DNA of 64,000 nucleotides. Origin: Sphingopyxis italica (GTDB lineage Bacteria > Pseudomonadota > Alphaproteobacteria > Sphingomonadales > Sphingomonadaceae). The notes beneath the pieces are model-generated. The model saw only the letters and a list, made by a program, of their open reading frames with translations. It had not been told where the DNA came from and made no database searches. Of this stretch, positions 55,830-63,359 are shown in pieces. The stretch lies in assembly GCF_011926545.1 (NCBI RefSeq), contig NZ_JAATIT010000002.1:496001-560000 (forward strand). Direction: 5' to 3'. The first letter of the stretch is position 1, and each line of letters opens with the position of its first letter. Both the position numbers and the translations under genes were made by a program.

Positions 55830-56682
55830 GGGCCGGCGCCCGCAGCAGCGCGTCGGCCTTGGCCGCCTCGGCGATCAAGGTCGCATAATCGGGAACGTCG
55901 CTATCCCATTCGATCAGCACGGGTTTCGGCCCCGAACGGTCGAGAAATCGCGCCAGCGAGTCCCAGCAACTCGCGCGCACCGGGGATCCGTGGTCGTCGA
56001 CCGCGATCGCCCCGCCCATATCGTCGTCCTTGACCGCATGGCCCGCGACGTGAATTTCGCCGACATGGCGCGGGTCGAAAGCGTCGAGCCAAGCCGCAGG
56101 ATCGAGCCCGAGATTGAAGGCCGAAACCTCGACATTGTTGATGTCGAGCAGCAGGCCGCAGCCGCTACGTCGGCAAAGCTCGTGCAGGAAATCGACCTCG
56201 CCCCAATCGTCGCCCGCATAGGCGAGATAGCGCGAGGGGTTTTCAATCAGGATCGGCCGAAGCAACCGGTCCTGCACGCGGCCAACTTCGGCCGTAAAAT
56301 GATCGAGCGCCGCATGACTATAGGGGATCGGCAGGAGGTCGGGGAATCGGTCGCCGCGTCCGTTGCTCCAGCTCAGATGATCCGAGACCATCGCAGGCGC
56401 ATAGCGACGGCAAAGCGTGGCGAGCGCGTCGAGTTCGCCCTCGTCAACACCCGACGCCGATCCCAGCGACAGCCCGACCGAGTGAAAGCTCAGCGGCAAT
56501 CGCTCGGCGATCGCGGTTAGCCAGCGGTGCGGCGGCCCGCCCGCGCCGAAATAATTCTGGGGGTGGACTTCGGCCCAGGCGGGCGCCGTCCCCTGCCCCG
56601 CCGCCAGCACATCGGCATAGTGCTGGGGCTTGAGCCCGATACCGGCGCGTGCGGGCAGCGGCGAAGACAGGGAAGCGGTCAC
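55822..56682 (-). CDS. bufB: BufB-like multinuclear iron oxidase (MNIO, DUF692)
   Basis: The 286-residue TIM-barrel enzyme has the metal-ligand set of the MNIO family: GIGLKPQHY, EVHPQNYFG, SFHSVGLSLG, MVSDHLSWS, ENPSRYLAY, LLDINNVEV, GEIHVAGHAVKDDD and IEWDSDVP. These enzymes modify precursor cysteines with iron and O2. Its substrate is expected to be the BufA peptide encoded 6 bp upstream. It starts with GTG at 56682. Confidence 0.93.
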   Translation of the reverse strand: MTASLSSPLPARAGIGLKPQHYADVLAAGQGTAPAWAEVHPQNYFGAGGPPHRWLTAIAERLPLSFHSVGLSLGSASGVDEGELDALATLCRRYAPAMVSDHLSWSNGRGDRFPDLLPIPYSHAALDHFTAEVGRVQDRLLRPILIENPSRYLAYAGDDWGEVDFLHELCRRSGCGLLLDINNVEVSAFNLGLDPAAWLDAFDPRHVGEIHVAGHAVKDDDMGGAIAVDDHGSPVRASCWDSLARFLDRSGPKPVLIEWDSDVPDYATLIAEAAKADALLRAPAHA

Positions 56683-56688
56683 GCGCGG

Positions 56689-56985
56689 TCAGCCCTTCTT
56701 GGCGACCGGCTTGGCATTGCCTTTGTGCGCGGTCAGCGTACCGCCCATCTTGACGCAGCTACCGGCGGCAACATGCTTCCAGGCATTGCCCTGATAATCA
56801 ACGGTCGAGGTGCCCGCGCAGCTCGTACCCGGCCCGGCGGCGCAGTCATTCTTGCCCTTGAGCGAAACGCCGTAGCATTTTTCCTTGGCGCCCTCGGCGG
56901 CGACGGCGGCGCCGCCGATCGCGGTGCCCGCGGCCATGGCAAGAACAGCCGAAGCGGCGAGCGACAGTTTGAGTGCGTTGGTCAT
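56689..56985 (-). CDS. bufA: BufA-like precursor peptide (bufferin, DUF2282)
   Basis: The 98-residue peptide has a signal peptide ending AVAA at residue 30. Its core of about 50 residues carries four cysteines: C37 (KEKCYGV), C48 (KNDCAAG), C56 (GTSCAGT) and C77 (AGSCVKMGG). The KCYG-NDCAAG-SCAGTS spelling and the DYQGNAWK segment are those of DUF2282 bufferins, RiPPs whose cysteines are converted by MNIO enzymes to copper-binding heterocycles and which act in the periplasm. A Lys-rich tail follows. The start at 56985 has AAGGGAG upstream. Confidence 0.92.
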   Translation of the reverse strand: MTNALKLSLAASAVLAMAAGTAIGGAAVAAEGAKEKCYGVSLKGKNDCAAGPGTSCAGTSTVDYQGNAWKHVAAGSCVKMGGTLTAHKGNAKPVAKKG

Positions 56986-57038
56986 GGATATTCTCCCTTT
57001 GAGAAAATGGACGATGCGGAGGATGGCATCGTCATGGG

Positions 57039-57064
57039 TTCGCGGGGGAAGGTGCGAAAGTTAC
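57039..57064 (-). promoter_or_regulatory. SigF-type ECF promoter of the buf operon
   Basis: On the minus strand GTAACT (57064-57059) and CGAA (57042-57039) are separated by exactly 16 bp. The SigF consensus as I recall it from Caulobacter is GTAACC-N16-CGAA, so only one base differs. The -10 element is 53 bp before the bufA ATG, which leaves a leader of about 46 nt with a good ribosome binding site. The sigma factor is encoded in the same operon. Confidence 0.75.
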
Positions 57065-57154
57065 GCCGAGGCGGGAGACAATGATTTGGCAGGATGAAGC
57101 CGATAGAATAGGCCCTGCGTCGAACGAAGGCTCACGAATGGAGACAGGCGAGGC

Positions 57155-58171
57155 ATGAATATTCTGCTGACGGGCGGCGCCGGCTATATCGGCAGCCATG
57201 TCGCGGCGCCGCTGGTGTCGGCCGGGCACCGCGTCATCTGCTTCGACAATCTGTCGAACAGCGATCCAGCCGTGATGGAGCGGCTCGAGGCGATCACCGG
57301 GCGTGCTGTTCCGCTCGTCACCGGCGACATCCGCGACGGCGATGCGCTGCGTCAGGCGATGCGGGATCATGCGATCGAGGCCGTGATTCACTTCGCGGGG
57401 CTGAAAGCCGTGGGAGAATCGGTCGCCGAGCCCATGAAATATTACGACAATAATGTCCGCGGCACCCTGTCGCTGCTCGAAGCGATGGCCGATTGCGGGA
57501 CCAAGACGCTCGTCTTCTCGTCGAGCGCGACCGTTTATGGCCAGCCGCAATATCTGCCGCTCGACGAGAGTCACCCGACGTCGGCGACCAATCCCTATGG
57601 CCGCACCAAGCTGATGATCGAGGAGATGCTCGCCGACGTCGCCGCCGCCGATCCCGAATGGCGCATCGCGATCCTGCGCTATTTCAACCCCGTGGGCGCG
57701 CACGACAGCGGGTTGATCGGCGAGAATCCGAACGGCATTCCGAACAATCTGATGCCTTTCGTCAGCCGCGTCGCCGCCGGGCGGCTCGGCGAACTGTCGG
57801 TGTTCGGCGACGATTATGACACGCCCGACGGCACCGGCGTGCGCGACTATATCCATGTCGTCGATCTCGCCGAGGGCCATGTGGCGGCACTTGAGGCGAT
57901 CACGAAGAGCGAAGAACCGCTATCGATCTGGAACCTCGGCACCGGTCAGGGCTATTCGGTGCTCGACATGGTCCAGGCGTTCGAGCGCGTGAACGGCGTC
58001 CGGATCCCCTATCGCATCGCGCCGCGCCGCGACGGCGATGTCGCAAGCTGCTTCGCCAGCCCCGACCGCGCCGCGCACGAATTGGGCTGGAAAGCCGAGC
58101 GCGATCTCGATGCCATGTGCGCGTCGAGCTGGAACTTTGAACGCACGCTCGCAGGGCGTAATTCGGACTAG
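57155..58171 (+). CDS. galE: UDP-glucose 4-epimerase
   Basis: GalE interconverts UDP-glucose and UDP-galactose for surface sugars. The 338-residue protein has GGAGYIGSHVAAPLVSAGH (NAD site), VIHFAGLKAVGESV, SSSATVYG, NPYGRTKLMIEEML with the Tyr/Lys pair, RYFNPVGAHDSGLIGENPNGIPNNLMP and GTGVRDYIHVVDLAEGH. Its length and wording are standard for the family. It is divergent from the buf operon; its 3' end overlaps that of the GDT1 gene by 4 bp. Confidence 0.94.
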   Translation: MNILLTGGAGYIGSHVAAPLVSAGHRVICFDNLSNSDPAVMERLEAITGRAVPLVTGDIRDGDALRQAMRDHAIEAVIHFAGLKAVGESVAEPMKYYDNNVRGTLSLLEAMADCGTKTLVFSSSATVYGQPQYLPLDESHPTSATNPYGRTKLMIEEMLADVAAADPEWRIAILRYFNPVGAHDSGLIGENPNGIPNNLMPFVSRVAAGRLGELSVFGDDYDTPDGTGVRDYIHVVDLAEGHVAALEAITKSEEPLSIWNLGTGQGYSVLDMVQAFERVNGVRIPYRIAPRRDGDVASCFASPDRAAHELGWKAERDLDAMCASSWNFERTLAGRNSD

Positions 58172-58740
58172 CCGAACAACCCCGCCGTCTGCGCGAGCAC
58201 CCACAGGCCGAGCACGAGAAACAGGCCGGCGGCGACGAGGCGGACTTTCGCCAAATCGACGCGCTTCAGCAGTTCGTGTCCCAGAAAAATCGCCGGCACA
58301 TTGGCGATCATCATGCCGAGCGTCGTGCCCGCGGTCACCAGAAGCACATCGTGATATTGTGCGCCCAGCGCGATCGTCGCCACCTGCGTCTTGTCGCCCA
58401 TTTCGACCAGGAAAAAGGCGACGAGCGTCGTCAGGAACGCCCCGAAGCGCGGTTTCGGCGCCTCATCATCATCGAATTTGTCGGGGATCAGCGTCCACGC
58501 CGCCATGGCGATGAACGAAGCGCCGATCGCATAGCGAAAGATCGGGCTGTCGAGAAAGGCGGCGGCCGACGCGCCGAGCAGCGCCGCGAGCGCATGGTTG
58601 GCAAGCGTCGCGACCAAGATGCCGAATATGATCGGCAGCGGCCTTTTGAAACGCGTCGCAAGCAGGATTGCGAGCAGCTGCGTCTTGTCGCCGATTTCGG
58701 CGAGCGCGACGACCGCGGTCGAGGTGAACAGGGCTTCCAT
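58168..58740 (-). CDS. GDT1/UPF0016-family manganese exporter
   Basis: The 190-residue membrane protein has two repeats, each with the family motif: VALAEIGDKTQLLAILLATRF (residues 9-29) and FLVEMGDKTQVATIALGAQY (about 107-126), E-x-G-D-K-T being the ion-binding signature. Six helices are predicted, with an acidic loop (DKFDDDEAP). Bacterial members export Mn. The riboswitch before it (58805-58920) senses Mn, which agrees with this role. The start at 58740 (MEALFTSTAVVALAEIG) follows GGAG. Confidence 0.9.
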   Translation of the reverse strand: MEALFTSTAVVALAEIGDKTQLLAILLATRFKRPLPIIFGILVATLANHALAALLGASAAAFLDSPIFRYAIGASFIAMAAWTLIPDKFDDDEAPKPRFGAFLTTLVAFFLVEMGDKTQVATIALGAQYHDVLLVTAGTTLGMMIANVPAIFLGHELLKRVDLAKVRLVAAGLFLVLGLWVLAQTAGLFG

Positions 58741-58748
58741 GACAACTC

Positions 58749-58803
58749 CGGGGCCGGGCGGCTTCGCGATTCCAATAGACATCAAACCCGCCGCCCGGCC
58801 CGG
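58749..58803 (-). promoter_or_regulatory. Expression-platform hairpin of the Mn riboswitch
   Basis: Arms 58749-58762 and 58790-58803 match over 14 bp with one mismatch (GGGCCGGGCGGC with its complement in the centre). The hairpin ends right at CCCCGGAGTTGTC before the ATG of the exporter gene, so folding would mask the ribosome binding site. There is no T-run, which favours translational control. Confidence 0.6.
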
Positions 58804-58804
58804 A

Positions 58805-58920
58805 CGAAGGTCGATGCCATTGGTCTCGCCCAAGCGGTCTCCCGCTTCCACCGCACCACGACCTCTCGGCCGAGTATGTTGACACGGTGGCCCGTCCCGA
58901 AGGACGGCTGGCTACTCCCC
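58805..58920 (-). ncRNA. yybP-ykoY manganese riboswitch
   Basis: On the minus strand the aptamer landmarks occur in order: GGGGAGTAGCC (58920-58910), then AACATACTCGGC (58880-58869 or so), then GCGAGACCAATGGCA near 58829-58815. These are the conserved loop elements of the Mn-binding yybP-ykoY aptamer. It sits directly upstream of the GDT1 exporter, a usual target. The first bases are also the last codons (GGG GAG TAG) of the lipoprotein gene at 58912-59127. Confidence 0.85.
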
Positions 58921-59127
58921 AGATGACGCGGGCGGATTAGACGGCTTGGTCTCCGCTTGCAAGCCCTTCGACGCGGCCGCCTTCTCGGCTTCGGCGATGT
59001 CGGCATCCATCGCCTTGGCGCGCGCCTCGATTTCCTTCGCCGCCTTGTCGTAACGCGTATCGAAGTCGGGCTCGTCCTTGCAGGCGGCAAGGAGCAGCAG
59101 CGGCACGAGCAGGAAGGCCGCGCGCAT
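58912..59127 (-). CDS. Small lipoprotein
   Basis: The 71-residue protein has a lipoprotein signal (MRAAFLLVPLLLLAACKDEP, lipobox LAAC), then a short charged helical region (YDKAAKEIEARAKAMDADIAEAEKAA, coiled-coil-like) and a Pro/Ser tail. It starts 1 bp inside the tamB stop (TGATG) and so follows tamA-tamB as a third gene. Its last codons are part of the Mn riboswitch. The function is unknown; a role near the Tam complex is only suggested by position. Confidence 0.8.
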   Translation of the reverse strand: MRAAFLLVPLLLLAACKDEPDFDTRYDKAAKEIEARAKAMDADIAEAEKAAASKGLQAETKPSNPPASSGE

Positions 59128-62100
59128 CAATAATCCTTGCGATAGCGGATGCTGAGGTTCGATCCGCCCGAACCGCCCGCCTGACTGAGCAACGACAACG
59201 CCCGCGTCAGGCTGATCTCGAGCTGGGTCGCGGTATAGCCGCGCGCGTCGGTGATCACCTCCAGATAGATGTCCTTGGTAATATATTGCCCGGCGGCGAG
59301 CGCCGCGCCGCGCCCGACCGTGTCATCCGGCCCGAGCACGCGCAGCCGGTCGATACCCGTCGCCGACTGGAGCGCACCGAGCGGGCTCAGCCCGCCGCCG
59401 CCGCTGCTCAGCGTGTTGAGCGAAGCGGCGAGCTGCACCGCCTGCAACGGCGACAGCGTCGTGATCGAATCGCCGAACAGGATGCGCGAGACGATCTCGT
59501 CCTGCGGCAGGCCGGGGACGCTGGAGAAGGCGACCTGCGGATTGCTCGCGCGGCCGGTCACGCTGACGGTCACCGTCACCGTTTCGATCGTGTCGTCGGC
59601 GATCAGGCGGATCGCGGGATCGAACGCATCGCCGGTCGGGAAGGTCACCCGGCCCTCCTGAAGCTCGAACGAGCGGCCCGCGAAATCGAGCGTGCCGCGC
59701 ACCAGCTCGATCTCACCGGTTACCCGCGGCGCCTGCGTCGTCCCGCGGAGCACGATGTCGGCGCGCCACTCGGATTCGAGCCCCATGCCCGAAACATAGA
59801 TTTCATCGGGCGCCTTCAGCGCGATGTCGAGGCGGATGAGGTCGAACAGACTGCCGCCGACCGCGGCGAGCCCGTCACCGCTGATGCGCCGGCGCCCGGT
59901 GGGCGGCTTGCGCCGCACGCCGGTCAGCACCGGCACCTGCGCCGCGCCTTCGCGCACGATGCGATAGCGCGTTTCTGGAAGGCGCAAGCTGCCCGACAGC
60001 AGCGCGGCCTGCCCCGCGACCTTTTCGAGCGTCAAATTGCCGGTCGCGCGCGCGGCGATATTCTCGCTGCGCGCAAGCCGGGCGTTGTCGAGCGTCGCCG
60101 CGATGTTCATCGGATAACCGTCGGCCGAAGCGAGGCTGACGAAGCCCTTCGCCTGCACCGTGCCGTCGCCGGCCTTCGCGGTCAGCTGCTCGATCTCCAA
60201 CCGGTTGCCCGTGAAGCGGCCGTTCACGACGATATTCGTCAGCTTGGTGCCGTAAGTCTGGTTCTCATAAGTCATGTCCTTGCCGCGCACCACGCCCTCC
60301 AGGCAGGGGTCGGCGACGCTGCAACTGAAATCGGCGGCGACCGCGATCGGCCCCGCGACATGCTGATCGGCCGGACCGAAGAAGGAATAGAGCGTGTCGG
60401 CGGGACCGTTGTAGCGGATGCCGCCGCCAAGCGGCGCGGCCATCAACCGCTCGGTCCAGCCACCCGCGCCGGGGCCGAGCGGGCGCAGCGACGCCTGAAT
60501 CCGGCCGATGACGCTGCCGCGCTTGCGCATCACCGCGCGCGCCTCGCCGCCGTCGGCGAGCAGTTTGCCCGCGAAATTTACGTCGACCGGCTGGCTCACA
60601 GATGCCGCGGTGGTGCGCGTGAAGCCGGTGATCGTGAGCCGGGCATCGGCGCGCGGGAAGCTTTCGGAACTCGCCTGCTCGAAATCGAGACTGCCCGTCG
60701 CGCGGCCACCCAGCCCCATGTCGGGATAGACGGCGTTGAGGATCGCCATGTTAACGCGCTCGAGCCGGCTCTGGAGCATGATCCCGTCGCCGAAGCGCCC
60801 CGCGATGCGCGCGGTGCTGCCGCGGCCGAGATTGACCGTCGTCGGCAGCAATTCATATCCGTCATCCCCGGGAATGATCCGCGCGGGCGTGGTGGTGCGG
60901 AAATTGATGCCCGTCGCCCGCCCGCGCACCGACGCGCGCCAGAGTTCGGGCGTCAGGTCGGCATTCGCCGCAATACGGAAGGGCACGCCGCTCGTCCCCT
61001 CCACCAACGCCTGCGCCTTGCCGCTACCGTTGCGATAGTCGATCTTCACCCGCCCGACCGCGATGTCATAGTCGCGGATCTGCGTATCGGCGATCTGGAT
61101 GTCGGCGACGATATGCGGCTGGTCGTAGAGGGTGACGTCGGCGTCGATGATCGCCGAACCGACCGCGAGTTGCGCCGGGCCAGGCAGCACGACATCGTTC
61201 GCGCGGATATTGATCGCCGCCGCCTGATATTGACCCGCGGCGCTCAACCGCACCAGCCCGCCCAGCCCCTGCCCCGACGCGTTGAGCTGGCCGGTGAACG
61301 GTCCCGCCTCGCTCTGCACGAGCCGCCCGTTGAAGCCTATTCCCGCAAGGTCGCCGCGTTCGACGTCGATCGTCAGCGGGCCCGCCGCCATCAGCAGCAC
61401 GACGTCGGCCGACAGCGGCCCATAGTCGGTCTCGCCCGTCGCCGCGAGGCGATAGCCGTTCGGCGCGCCGTTGATCTTTGCCACGAGATTGGCGAGCCCG
61501 ATGCCGAGCCCCGGCTTCTCGGCGGTCACGACCGCGCGCGGGTCGCTGATCGTCCCGGCAAGCTGGACGCCGATCGGGCCATAATCGGTCGAGTTCGCAC
61601 GCGCGGTCAGCCGGATCTGGCCGTTCGGCGCATAGCTCCCCTGCCCCCCGGTCACACGCAGGCGCGGCGCCGACAGGCGGAGGCTGGAGAAGCGGATCAT
61701 ACCGTCGGTGCCGTAACGCACCGCGCTCGACGCGGTCGCATTGCCGCCGAGGAAATCGCGAACCCCCGAGTTGAACAATCGCGTCGAGCGCGCCCGGACA
61801 TTGCCGACGATCTCGAAGCCGCCGCGCGGCGCGGTCTTGAGGTCGGCGTCGGTATCGATGTCGAAAATGCCGACGCTTTCGATCCGGTAATCGTTGATCC
61901 GTCCGTCGATCGCGCCGGTGTAGAAGCCCTTGTTCAGATCGGCGATGACGATCGCCTTGGCGTCGATGCGCGGCGAGCGCAGGCGCAAATTGTCGCTGAG
62001 GATGCGGCCGTCCGCATAGGCGAGATCGCCGTCGAGCCGGACCTGCACCAGCGTGCCGCCCGCAACGGTGTCGAGACCGCGAATCCGCGCCGCGCGCCCC

Positions 62101-63359
62101 GCGACGGGGATGACGATCTGGTCGGCATCGACGCGCGCCTTGCCCGCGAGGCTCAGCCCTTCGACGATAATGTCGTTGACAGCGAGGCTGTTCGCATTCG
62201 CCTGATAATCGACCGTCGGCAGCGCGAATTCGCCGTCGAGCGTCGCGGTGGCACGCAGGCCGCTCGCACGCACGGCCGGCGCGATCGCGCCCGGGCGCAG
62301 GATATTGGCCGCGAACTGCAATCCCTCGAACCGGTTGGCGCCAAGGTCGAGCCCGCCGCTGATCCCGAGCCGCGCCGCGTCGGACGAAAGCCGGCCGTCG
62401 ATTGCCGCCTTGCGCTCCTGCAGCCGGGCGGTGAGGTCGATTGCGGTTTCGGTGCCAAGCAGTTCGGCCGCCGGACCGGTCAGCAGCCGCGATGCCTGTG
62501 CCGTTCCTTTGGCGGCAAAGGTGCCGTCGCGCGCCGTCAGCGCGACGCGCGCGAGCGGCGCGGCGCCCAGGCTTGCGGTCAGATTACCGTTCCACGCTTT
62601 CCAGTCGCCGCGCCCGGTGAGCTTGGCGGTCAGCGTCTCCTCGAAACCGCCCATTGCCGCCAGCACCCCGCCTTGAGGCGCCGCCACATCGAGCGCTACC
62701 GCGAAACGATTTGCCTCGGGCACCGCATCGAGGACCAGCTTCAGCGTATCGCCCTGCCCGCCGCCGCCCGCGATCGTCCGGGCGTCGGCGGTAACCTGCG
62801 CCCGCCGATCGGCGATCGCGACCTTGCCGCGGAGCGTCGCCACCTGCCGTTCGCCGGCTACCGCGGGCTCGAAGACGAAGCGGTCGACGCGGAGCAGTCC
62901 GACGTCGATATCGAGGTCGGGCAGCAGCGGCTCGCCCGTGTCGGGTACCGCTTTGAACGCCGGGACTTTCTCCATCACCAGCGTTTTCGCCGTCGCCGAT
63001 TTGATGTCGACATGGTTTGCGAGATAGCGGATCGGGCGCCAGTCGACGCGAAGCTCGGGCGAGCGCAGGAAGACGCCCTTCGGATCGGACAGCGTGAAAT
63101 CGCTAACGATCATCTCACCATAGAGCGAGCCGTCGAGCCGGCCGATGCCGATCTTCATCCCGTTTTCGAATTCATATTTCTCGATCTGGGTGACGACGAA
63201 GCGCCGTCCGGCATCGCTGTTGAGCCCGATGAGGAACAGCGCCAAGAGCAGGACGAGTCCGAGTAGCCCGATCCCGATCCAACGCAGGACAGCAAGTGGC
63301 CAGGACCGGCGCTTGGCCGGCGCGGCGTCGTCGGGGGCGAAAGGCGCCTCCTCGGCCAT
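59127..63359 (-). CDS. tamB: Translocation and assembly module protein TamB
   Basis: The 1,410-residue protein spans the periplasm as a long beta-taco bridge and works with TamA in outer-membrane protein and lipid handling. A single N-terminal helix (LAVLRWIGIGLLGLVLLLALFLIGL, about 23-47) anchors it. Then come AsmA-like repeats, and the C-terminal DUF490 domain (IRLDIALKAPDEIYVSGMGLESEWRADI, RGTLDFAGRSFELQEGRVTF, QLEISLTRAL) ends at RYRKDY. Its ATG overlaps the tamA stop (TGATG). Confidence 0.93.
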   Translation of the reverse strand: MAEEAPFAPDDAAPAKRRSWPLAVLRWIGIGLLGLVLLLALFLIGLNSDAGRRFVVTQIEKYEFENGMKIGIGRLDGSLYGEMIVSDFTLSDPKGVFLRSPELRVDWRPIRYLANHVDIKSATAKTLVMEKVPAFKAVPDTGEPLLPDLDIDVGLLRVDRFVFEPAVAGERQVATLRGKVAIADRRAQVTADARTIAGGGGQGDTLKLVLDAVPEANRFAVALDVAAPQGGVLAAMGGFEETLTAKLTGRGDWKAWNGNLTASLGAAPLARVALTARDGTFAAKGTAQASRLLTGPAAELLGTETAIDLTARLQERKAAIDGRLSSDAARLGISGGLDLGANRFEGLQFAANILRPGAIAPAVRASGLRATATLDGEFALPTVDYQANANSLAVNDIIVEGLSLAGKARVDADQIVIPVAGRAARIRGLDTVAGGTLVQVRLDGDLAYADGRILSDNLRLRSPRIDAKAIVIADLNKGFYTGAIDGRINDYRIESVGIFDIDTDADLKTAPRGGFEIVGNVRARSTRLFNSGVRDFLGGNATASSAVRYGTDGMIRFSSLRLSAPRLRVTGGQGSYAPNGQIRLTARANSTDYGPIGVQLAGTISDPRAVVTAEKPGLGIGLANLVAKINGAPNGYRLAATGETDYGPLSADVVLLMAAGPLTIDVERGDLAGIGFNGRLVQSEAGPFTGQLNASGQGLGGLVRLSAAGQYQAAAINIRANDVVLPGPAQLAVGSAIIDADVTLYDQPHIVADIQIADTQIRDYDIAVGRVKIDYRNGSGKAQALVEGTSGVPFRIAANADLTPELWRASVRGRATGINFRTTTPARIIPGDDGYELLPTTVNLGRGSTARIAGRFGDGIMLQSRLERVNMAILNAVYPDMGLGGRATGSLDFEQASSESFPRADARLTITGFTRTTAASVSQPVDVNFAGKLLADGGEARAVMRKRGSVIGRIQASLRPLGPGAGGWTERLMAAPLGGGIRYNGPADTLYSFFGPADQHVAGPIAVAADFSCSVADPCLEGVVRGKDMTYENQTYGTKLTNIVVNGRFTGNRLEIEQLTAKAGDGTVQAKGFVSLASADGYPMNIAATLDNARLARSENIAARATGNLTLEKVAGQAALLSGSLRLPETRYRIVREGAAQVPVLTGVRRKPPTGRRRISGDGLAAVGGSLFDLIRLDIALKAPDEIYVSGMGLESEWRADIVLRGTTQAPRVTGEIELVRGTLDFAGRSFELQEGRVTFPTGDAFDPAIRLIADDTIETVTVTVSVTGRASNPQVAFSSVPGLPQDEIVSRILFGDSITTLSPLQAVQLAASLNTLSSGGGGLSPLGALQSATGIDRLRVLGPDDTVGRGAALAAGQYITKDIYLEVITDARGYTATQLEISLTRALSLLSQAGGSGGSNLSIRYRKDY

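Noticed and set aside
59286..63266. 1,326-codon open frame on the plus strand
   Set aside because: It is the antisense shadow of tamB; no domain or codon pattern suggests a real protein.
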